Positions 1 through 3,846 of a stretch of DNA of 5,533 nt are shown one piece after another. The stretch is taken from the NCBI GenBank assembly GCA_017882065.1, contig JADGQD010000136.1, positions 1 to 5,533 on the forward strand, written 5' to 3'. The translations under genes were made by a program, and so were the position numbers. The stretch is from Anaerolineales bacterium (GTDB lineage Bacteria > Chloroflexota > Anaerolineae > Anaerolineales > Villigracilaceae). The notes beneath the pieces were generated by a model. The model ran no database searches, was not told where the DNA came from, and saw only the letters and a list, made by a program, of their open reading frames with translations. Each line of letters starts with the position of its first letter. The first letter of the stretch is position 1.

Positions 1-1245
1 CCCGAAGGAGCGCGCGACTATCTCGTGCCGTCCCGCGTCTACCCCGGTCAGTTCTACGCCCTGCCCCAGAGCCCCCAGCAACTCAAGCAACTGTTGATGG
101 TGGCGGGGGTCGAGCGCTACTTCCAGATTGCGCGCTGCTTCCGTGACGAAGACTCGCGTGGCGACCGTCAGCCGGAGTTCACGCAACTCGACCTGGAAAT
201 GTCCTTCGTCCACCGCGATGACGTTCTCGAAATGGTCGAGGGTCTCATCACCGCCATGCTCCCGGAAGTGGCTCCACACAAGAAACTGCTGGCCTCGCCC
301 TGGCCGCGTCTGACCTATAGCGAGTCCATGGAACGCTTCGGCACCGATAAACCCGACCTGCGCTTCGGCATGGAACTGTATGACGTCGGCGCTATTTTCG
401 AGAAGGGCGAGTTCGTCGTCTTCAAATCAACATTGGAAAGCGGCGGCATCATCAAGTGCCTGGTGGCACCGGGCTGCGCCGGGTACACCCGCAAGCAGCT
501 CGACGACCTGACAGCGACCGCCAAAGAACTCGGGGCGAAGGGACTGGTCACGCTGGCGCTGACGGCTGAGGGTCCGAAAGGCTCCGGAGCCAAGTTCATC
601 GGCGAGACGGAAATTGCAGCCTTGTCCAAATTAACCGGCGCGGCGACCGGTGACCTGTTCCTGTTCGTCGCTGACAGCCCGAAGATGGTCCACAAGGTGC
701 TGGGTGCGCTGCGGATCTGGTTCAGGGACGCTCTTAAATTGGCCGACCCGAACGTGATGGCCTTTGCGTTCGTGTTGGATTTCCCGATGTTCGAGTGGAA
801 CGAGGAGTTCAAGAAATGGGACGCCGCACACCATCCGTTCACCATGCCGCGCCTGGAGCATCTTGACCGGTTCGAGACCGACCCATCCACAATTCTGTCG
901 GAGGCGTACGATATGGTCTGCAACGGTTACGAAATGGCCTCCGGCTCAATCCGTATCCACCGGCGTGACATCCAGTCGAAGGTGTTCAATCTGCTCGGCA
1001 TCGAAGAAGAGGAAGCTCAGTTCAAGTTCGGACACATGCTGGAGGCCTTCGAGTATGGCGCGCCGCCGCACGGCGGGATAGCTCCAGGCATTGACCGGCT
1101 GGTGATGCTGCTGGCCGACGAGCCCAACATCCGTGAGGTGATCGCCTTCCCGAAGAACCAGGCCGCCCGCGATGTGATGGCGGATGCCCCGTCGTACCCG
1201 GATGAGAGGCAGTTGAAGGAATTGCATATCAAGATAACAGAGTAG
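1..1245 (+). CDS. aspS: Aspartyl-tRNA synthetase, C-terminal 414 residues (5' end outside window)
   Basis: Class IIb aminoacyl-tRNA synthetase that attaches aspartate to tRNA-Asp (possibly also tRNA-Asn) in the cytoplasm. The frame is open from base 1 (first codons read PEGARDYLVPSR) and ends in TAG. Motif 2 is seen at fragment residues 46-70 (CFRDEDSRGDRQPEF, then DLE). The bacteria-specific GAD insertion domain lies at roughly 133-233. The core continues with FPMFEW, HHPFT and a SGSIRIH segment. Motif 3 is at about 358-370 (GGIAPGIDRL, with the catalytic arginine at 366), followed by IAFPKNQ. By alignment from memory with the E. coli enzyme, about 170 N-terminal residues are missing: the OB-fold anticodon-binding domain and motif 1. 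The GTG at position 25 is internal, not the start. No frameshift is seen. Whether the enzyme discriminates against tRNA-Asn cannot be judged, because the anticodon-binding domain is not in the window. Confidence 0.97.
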   Translation, partial: PEGARDYLVPSRVYPGQFYALPQSPQQLKQLLMVAGVERYFQIARCFRDEDSRGDRQPEFTQLDLEMSFVHRDDVLEMVEGLITAMLPEVAPHKKLLASPWPRLTYSESMERFGTDKPDLRFGMELYDVGAIFEKGEFVVFKSTLESGGIIKCLVAPGCAGYTRKQLDDLTATAKELGAKGLVTLALTAEGPKGSGAKFIGETEIAALSKLTGAATGDLFLFVADSPKMVHKVLGALRIWFRDALKLADPNVMAFAFVLDFPMFEWNEEFKKWDAAHHPFTMPRLEHLDRFETDPSTILSEAYDMVCNGYEMASGSIRIHRRDIQSKVFNLLGIEEEEAQFKFGHMLEAFEYGAPPHGGIAPGIDRLVMLLADEPNIREVIAFPKNQAARDVMADAPSYPDERQLKELHIKITE

Positions 1246-1274
1246 TGGCGTTGCGATGAGGGCGTTCTTTGCCC

Positions 1275-1313
1275 GGCGAAGCAATTCCCACCCAAAGAGG
1301 AGATTGCTTTGCC
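1275..1313. repeat. Imperfect 15-bp stem-loop resembling a dispersed intergenic repeat
   Basis: The left arm GGCGAAGCAATTCCC (1275-1289) pairs with the right arm GGAGATTGCTTTGCC (1299-1313) around a 9-nt loop: 12 Watson-Crick pairs, two G-T and one mismatch. The 'GAAGCAAT...AGATTGCTT' core with a preceding 'TTGCGATGAGGGCG' resembles a family of intergenic repeats (GCAATGACG / GAGATTGCTTCG type) that I know from many environmental bacterial genomes. The structure is read directly from the sequence. Membership of a repeat family is inference and needs a genome search. Confidence 0.55.
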
Positions 1314-1316
1314 GCA

Positions 1317-1337
1317 CACCCGCCCTGGCGGGCGGTG
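1317..1337. repeat. GC-rich hairpin in the aspS-asnS spacer
   Basis: CCGCCC (1320-1325) pairs with GGGCGG (1330-1335) around a TGGC loop. CA/TG (1317-1318 with 1336-1337) extends it past a bulged C. It follows the preceding repeat hairpin after 3 nt and may be part of the same element. No T-run follows. Confidence 0.45.
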
Positions 1338-1372
1338 CCAGGGAAGAGCGCCGCTCTCAACGACCTACACAA

Positions 1373-1378
1373 AAGGAG
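1373..1378 (+). promoter_or_regulatory. Ribosome binding site of asnS
   Basis: AAGGAG lies 9 nt ahead of the ATG at 1388. An ATG at 1381 sits only 2 nt from the Shine-Dalgarno sequence, in a different frame, and stops after nine codons. It is too close to the SD to be the true start, and family homology begins right after 1388. Confidence 0.75.
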
Positions 1379-1387
1379 TGATGTCTT

Positions 1388-2731
1388 ATGCCACCGATCA
1401 TCCGCGTTGAAGAAATCGCAAAATATTCCGGCCAGGAGGTCACCGTCCAAGGCTGGGTCTACAGCCGCACCGACAAAGGGAAACTGGTCTTCCTGGTCGT
1501 CCGGGATGGCTCCGGCTTCGTCCAGTGTGTTGCTTTCAAAGGCGACCTGCCCGAGGCGCTTTTCGACCAGCTTACGCGCCTGCCGCAGGAATCCTCGGTC
1601 ATCATCAGCGGAGCTGTGCGCGAAGACAAGCGCGCTCCCGGTATCCCCGGAGGGTACGAGATCGGCGTTAAAGAGATAAAAATCGTCCAGACCGCGGCCG
1701 AGGATTACCCGATGGCGCTCAAAGAGCACGGTGTGGACTTCGCCCTCGACAACCGCCACCTGTGGATCCGCATGCCCAGCCAGTGGGCCATCCTGCGCAT
1801 CCGTGGGACCGTCATCTCAGCCATCCGCGAGTGGTTCGAACTAAACGGCTTCATCAATATGGACACGCCCATCCTGACCCCGGCGGCCGTCGAAGGAACC
1901 AGCACCCTGTTCGAGACCGAATACTTCGACGAGGGCAAAGCCTACCTAAGTCAATCCGGCCAGCTCTACAACGAAGCGAACATCATGGCCTTCGGCAAGG
2001 TCTACTGCTTTGGCCCGACCTTCCGAGCCGAAAAATCCAAGACCCGCCGCCACTTGACCGAGTTCTGGATGGTTGAACCGGAGATCGCCTTCTGCGACCT
2101 GGACGGGTTGATGGAGATCGAAGAGCAGTTCGTCACGCATATTGTCAAGCGCGTCCTGCGAGACCGGGGACCTGAGTTGAAATCCCTGGGCCGCGACCTG
2201 GCGAAGTTGGATAAAATCGAACCGCCCTTCCCGCGCATCTCCTACGACGAGGCTGCCAAAGTCATCCAGGAACTCTATGAAAAAGAGACCGACCCCGATA
2301 AGAAGGAACTGCTCAAATTCGAATGGGGCATGGACTTCGGTGCGCCGCACGAGGCTGCCCTGACCAACCGTTACGAGAAGCCGGTCTTTGTGTACGGCTA
2401 CCCGACTCAGGTCAAGGCCTTCTACATGGAACCCTGGCCGGATCGTCCTGAAGTCTGCAAGTCGGTGGACTTGCTCGCTCCGGAAGGTTGCGGCGAAATC
2501 ATCGGCGGCTCGGAACGGATGTCCAACCCCGAGCTGCTGCTCCAGCGCATCCACGAGCACGGACTGCCGGAAGCAGCTTATAAATGGTACCTGGACCTGC
2601 GCCGCTACGGCTCGGTCCCCCACTCCGGCTTCGGGATGGGCTTGGAACGAACGGTGGCCTGGATCTGCGGTATCGAACATATCCGTGAAGCGATCGCCTT
2701 CCCGCGCATGATCAAGCGAGTCTATCCGTAA
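1388..2731 (+). CDS. asnS: Asparaginyl-tRNA synthetase
   Basis: Class IIb synthetase of 447 residues, typical bacterial AsnRS length, which attaches asparagine directly to tRNA-Asn using ATP. The N-terminal OB-fold anticodon-binding domain covers about residues 15-100 (VTVQGWVYSRTDKGKLVFLVVRDG). The catalytic core follows. LSQSGQLYNEA and motif 2 at 209-232 (GPTFRAEKSKTRRHLTEFW, with R213) are AsnRS-like; the archaeal-type AspRS instead has a QSPQ/GPIFRAE pattern. IIGGSER is the conserved segment before motif 3. Motif 3 is GFGMGLERTVAW at 414-425, with arginine 421, and the C-terminus is FPRMIKRVYP. The start is chosen from the AAGGAG site 9 nt upstream and from family length. The gene follows aspS by 142 bp on the same strand. 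Its stop codon overlaps by one base a 12-bp inverted repeat that probably ends the transcript. Confidence 0.96.
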   Translation: MPPIIRVEEIAKYSGQEVTVQGWVYSRTDKGKLVFLVVRDGSGFVQCVAFKGDLPEALFDQLTRLPQESSVIISGAVREDKRAPGIPGGYEIGVKEIKIVQTAAEDYPMALKEHGVDFALDNRHLWIRMPSQWAILRIRGTVISAIREWFELNGFINMDTPILTPAAVEGTSTLFETEYFDEGKAYLSQSGQLYNEANIMAFGKVYCFGPTFRAEKSKTRRHLTEFWMVEPEIAFCDLDGLMEIEEQFVTHIVKRVLRDRGPELKSLGRDLAKLDKIEPPFPRISYDEAAKVIQELYEKETDPDKKELLKFEWGMDFGAPHEAALTNRYEKPVFVYGYPTQVKAFYMEPWPDRPEVCKSVDLLAPEGCGEIIGGSERMSNPELLLQRIHEHGLPEAAYKWYLDLRRYGSVPHSGFGMGLERTVAWICGIEHIREAIAFPRMIKRVYP

Positions 2732-2770
2732 ATCCATCAGGGTCAAGCATGCGCTTTTCCCTGATGGATT
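2731..2770 (+). terminator. Long stem-loop at the end of asnS, probably terminator or mRNA 3' end
   Basis: AATCCATCAGGG (2731-2742) and CCCTGATGGATT (2759-2770) are a perfect 12-bp inverted repeat. Inside the 16-nt loop AAGC (2745-2748) and GCTT (2753-2756) can pair again. The left arm starts on the last base of the asnS stop codon. There is no downstream T-run, so it is not a canonical intrinsic terminator; it may instead be a 3'-end stabilising hairpin. A 10-bp palindrome GGGAATTCCC (2773-2782) and a small hairpin TTCCCT/AGGGAA (2778-2795) follow at once. Confidence 0.6.
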
Positions 2771-2904
2771 CTGGGAATTCCCTTCATGGAGGGAAAGAAA
2801 TGGTGGTATTGCGGACTTCGTCAGCCCAACAGCACCTATTTGCCCCCTCACCACGGTGATTCCGAGAGAACCTTAATCTTTCCCTACCCACCCCTCTTAC
2901 TTTA

Positions 2905-2913
2905 TGGTATAAA
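2905..2913 (+). promoter_or_regulatory. Extended -10 promoter of the 6S RNA gene
   Basis: TGGTATAAA is a TGn-extended -10 element, and TATAAA (2908-2913) matches 5 of 6 sigma-70 consensus bases. The -35 region at normal spacing (about 2885-2890, TACCCA) is poor, which fits an extended -10 promoter. The predicted start, 6-7 nt downstream (2919-2920), coincides with the first base of the closing stem of the 6S RNA. Confidence 0.6.
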
Positions 2914-2918
2914 ACATC

Positions 2919-3092
2919 TGCCCTGCTGTGCTCGCGATGCTGCACCTCCGTTCTGAGCCAACACCCACAAAAAGGGATTCAATCTCGCGACAAGGATGCG
3001 ATAGGCTTCGGCCAAGGCTGACTTGCCGGGTAGGAGCCCGACCTGCGAAAGCAGGTTCAGAACCTTACAGCACACGGCATAAGCGGGGTTTT
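2919..3092 (+). ncRNA. ssrS: 6S RNA (global regulator of RNA polymerase)
   Basis: 6S RNA binds the housekeeping sigma holoenzyme by mimicking an open promoter. The closing stem pairs TGCC (2919-2922) with GGCA (3076-3079) and TGTGCT (2927-2932) with AGCACA (3069-3074). A large single-stranded bubble follows (2933-2950 facing 3063-3068). TTCTGAGCC (2951-2959) then pairs over 9 bp, one of them G-U, with GGTTCAGAA (3054-3062). The order CTGAGCC on the 5' side and GGTTCA..TTACAGC..GGCA on the 3' side matches the conserved parts of known 6S RNAs, for example E. coli CCTGAGCC and GGGTTACAGCC. The distal part holds hairpins with a C(TTCG)G loop (3004-3013) and a GAAA loop (3041-3056). An extended -10 lies just upstream and GGGGTTTT (3085-3092) just downstream. 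The 3' end is approximate. The assignment rests on motif and fold recognition, not on a covariance-model search. Confidence 0.8.
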
Positions 3093-3104
3093 CTTACTGC
3101 TTCT

Positions 3105-3201
3105 TGCATAAATCTCTGAACTTGCTGTTGTCATTGTCCCGTGCTGGAACCGGGACTACCACGCGAGCAATTCATGGAATTTTGGTTCAGATATTTATGC
3201 A
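3105..3201. repeat. 97-bp element bounded by 17-bp inverted repeats
   Basis: The left end TGCATAAATCTCTGAAC (3105-3121) and right end GTTCAGATATTTATGCA (3185-3201) are complementary at 16 of 17 positions. Inside, TTGCT (3122-3126) pairs with AGCAA (3166-3170) and continues the stem. GTCCCG/CGGGAC (3136-3141 with 3151-3156) forms an inner hairpin, and AATTC-ATG-GAATT (3169-3181) can form another. It begins some 12 nt after the 6S RNA T-run. It could be a MITE-like sequence, a folded RNA or a large terminator. I see no clear target-site duplication and no coding potential. Confidence 0.6.
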
Positions 3202-3241
3202 GTACCCTGTAAACAACAGAATGCGGAGAAATAGCGGCTGG

Positions 3242-3260
3242 CTCCCGGTTCTACCGGGAG
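3242..3260. repeat. Perfect 7-bp hairpin
   Basis: CTCCCGG (3242-3248) and CCGGGAG (3254-3260) pair perfectly around a 5-nt loop. It is the first of three closely spaced GC-rich hairpins in this intergenic stretch. No T-run follows. Confidence 0.5.
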
Positions 3261-3268
3261 TACGAGGT

Positions 3269-3295
3269 GGAGGTTCCTCCGCGCGAGCGGAGGTT
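3269..3295. repeat. GGAGGTT direct repeats with GCGA-tetraloop hairpin
   Basis: CCTCCGC (3276-3282), loop GCGA, GCGGAGG (3287-3293) is a perfect 7-bp stem capped by a GNRA-type tetraloop. A second copy of GGAGGTT (3269-3275; the other is 3289-3295) could pair with the same CCTCC, so two alternative folds compete. Confidence 0.5.
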
Positions 3296-3301
3296 AAGGC
3301 C

Positions 3302-3339
3302 CTCACCCCCAGCCCCTCTCCCGTTAACGGGAGAGGGGT
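3302..3339. repeat. Dispersed GC-rich palindrome with a perfect 26-bp core
   Basis: The core is CCCCTCTCCCGTT (3313-3325) followed by its exact reverse complement (3326-3338), with an HpaI-type GTTAAC centre. It is preceded by CCTCACCCCCAG. This 'CCCTCACCCCCAGCCCCTCTCCC' arrangement resembles a multicopy intergenic repeat that I associate with Chloroflexota and some other environmental bacteria. The palindrome is seen directly. The multicopy nature is recalled knowledge and untested here. Confidence 0.65.
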
Positions 3340-3383
3340 GCAGGATGAAGGTCAGAAAATCGGATAGATCAGCGGATGCCTCC

Positions 3384-3408
3384 GGAGCCCGGTCACAGGC
3401 TCCTTTCT
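3384..3408 (+). terminator. Possible weak terminator hairpin
   Basis: GGAGCC (3384-3389) and GGCTCC (3398-3403) form a perfect 6-bp stem with an 8-nt loop, followed by TTTCT. The short stem and interrupted T-run make termination uncertain. Confidence 0.3.
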
Positions 3409-3434
3409 CCCTTCCAGAAGAAGCGCCCGGCAAT

Positions 3435-3609
3435 AAACAGGTTTAAAAAAACTCTGTTTGTCGTCCAATCCTAAAACTGACCGGTAACGGTCAGGACAAA
3501 GGACGGCGCAGTGGTCAGGCAAAAGAATTGCCTGGATTAACGTGGAAGGACTGCCGACCGGATATTTTGCGTTACCAGAGGCACTCCCCCGGGTGTGTCT
3601 TTTTTTTTT
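3435..3609 (+). ncRNA. Structured RNA with intrinsic terminator upstream of glnA (leader or small RNA)
   Basis: Four hairpins stand in a row on the glnA strand. (1) AAACAGGTTT / AAAC-t-CTGTTT (3435-3459) has an AAAA loop and one bulged T. (2) CTGACCG-GTAA-CGGTCAG (3477-3494) is a perfect 7-bp stem with a GNRA-type loop. (3) CAGGCAA-AAGAA-TTGCCTG (3516-3534) is a perfect 7-bp stem. (4) The last is a terminator ending in ten T's (3577-3609). GGTAACG (3483-3489), spanning the loop of hairpin 2, is perfectly complementary to CGTTACC (3570-3576) just before the terminator. ACTGCCG (3550-3556) could also pair with CGGC-gc-AGT (3504-3512) around hairpin 3. This layout suits an attenuating leader or a stand-alone small RNA. 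I recognise no known riboswitch or T-box signature and find no convincing promoter, so the 5' boundary is arbitrary. Confidence 0.45.
3577..3609 (+). terminator. Intrinsic terminator with ten-T tract
   Basis: The stem pairs 3579-3587 with 3592-3600 (AGGCACTCC with GGTGTGTCT, one G-T and one T-T mismatch) around a 4-nt CCCG loop, and is followed by T at 3600-3609. It lies 238 bp before the glnA start and its T-run ends directly at the AGGAG of the small ORF. The T-run makes it the most canonical terminator signal in the window. Confidence 0.7.
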
Positions 3610-3614
3610 AGGAG
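3610..3614 (+). promoter_or_regulatory. Shine-Dalgarno abutting the terminator T-run
   Basis: AGGAG is placed 6 nt before the ATG at 3621 and immediately after the ten-T tract. Two overlapping CTCCT copies (3668-3672 and 3671-3675) inside the small ORF could pair with it and hide it. Confidence 0.5.
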
Positions 3615-3620
3615 AACTCG

Positions 3621-3716
3621 ATGAGTCTTGAACAGCATTACACCCAGTGGCCCATCGGGTTGCCATGCTCCTCCTGCGGACGTGGCATCCAGCCCTGGCC
3701 GGCGCGCCCAGCCTGA
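3621..3716 (+). CDS. Possible 31-residue small protein or leader peptide, unrecognised
   Basis: This ATG-TGA ORF encodes MSLEQHYTQWPIGLPCSSC plus 12 more residues (GRGIQPWPARPA). I do not recognise it. In its favour is an ideally placed AGGAG (6-nt spacing), the only strong ribosome binding site in this intergenic stretch apart from the one before glnA. The peptide has a CxxC pair (residues 16 and 19) followed by Gly-Arg-Gly, two Trp and several Pro. It has no membrane segment or signal peptide. It follows an intrinsic terminator directly and ends 130 bp before glnA. The stop TGA sits in the loop of a small perfect hairpin (CAGCC-TGA-GGCTG, 3709-3721). It could be a leader peptide, a small protein or a chance ORF. 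No run of Gln codons is present, so classical attenuation by glutamine codons is not supported. Confidence 0.35.
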   Translation: MSLEQHYTQWPIGLPCSSCGRGIQPWPARPA

Positions 3717-3846
3717 GGCTGCTCTCTGCCTGGCCAACCCAGTCGAAGGGGCCAGTGCGCTCCGGCGTATTATCTCTGTCAATAACCAGGAATGGATCGC
3801 CCTGAAAATATCAAATCAAAAATCCAGATTCATCAAAAGAGGAACT
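3717..3846 (+). other. glnA-proximal 5' untranslated stretch
   Basis: These 130 bp lie between the small ORF and glnA. They turn AT-rich toward the gene (3805-3840) and end with the glnA ribosome binding site AAGAGGA (3837-3843). TATCAA at 3809-3814 is a possible weak -10, but no matching -35 is seen. The GlnA reading frame stays open upstream to 3628, but the translated upstream part has no resemblance to the family. Confidence 0.5.

Larger units (their letters stand above)
1246..1387. other. aspS-asnS spacer rich in hairpins
   Basis: This is a 142-bp gap between two same-strand synthetase genes. It holds three inverted repeats in a row (1275-1313, 1317-1337 and 1345-1357) and then the asnS ribosome binding site. 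No T-run follows any of the hairpins, so none looks like a standard intrinsic terminator and read-through from aspS into asnS is plausible. I saw no T-box hallmark (no TGGNACCGCG-type antiterminator sequence). The third hairpin is AGAGC (1345-1349), a 3-nt loop, then GCTCT (1353-1357). Confidence 0.6.

Noticed and set aside
1246..1387. T-box or other tRNA-sensing leader before asnS.
   Set aside because: There is no T-box core sequence and no terminator with a T-run, and the spacer is too short for a full T-box with alternative structures.
1946..2854. 302-codon open frame on the minus strand opposite asnS.
   Set aside because: It is antisense to a clear AsnRS gene, and its translation is a mirror effect of codon bias with no family resemblance.
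2905..3340. CRISPR array or group II intron suggested by repeated hairpins with tetraloops.
   Set aside because: There are no regularly spaced identical repeats, no intron domain V signature and no reverse transcriptase. The hairpins differ in sequence, and 2919-3092 is explained by 6S RNA.
2928..3367. Two short plus-strand open frames (2928-3119 and 3104-3367).
   Set aside because: They overlap the 6S RNA and the inverted-repeat hairpins, lack a ribosome binding site, and read as low-complexity, unrecognisable peptide.
3435..3459. AT-rich hairpin read as an intrinsic terminator.
   Set aside because: It has no T-run after the stem on the plus strand. On the minus strand the T's lie within the loop rather than after the stem.
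3251..3782. Minus-strand open frames in the intergenic region (3251-3433, 3352-3666, 3537-3782).
   Set aside because: They run across palindromes and the terminator, lack recognisable domains, and have no convincing start signals.
3628..3846. GlnA extended upstream from a TTG at 3628, adding 73 residues.
   Set aside because: The extension resembles no glutamine synthetase N-terminus. The ATG at 3847 has a good ribosome binding site and gives the normal family length.
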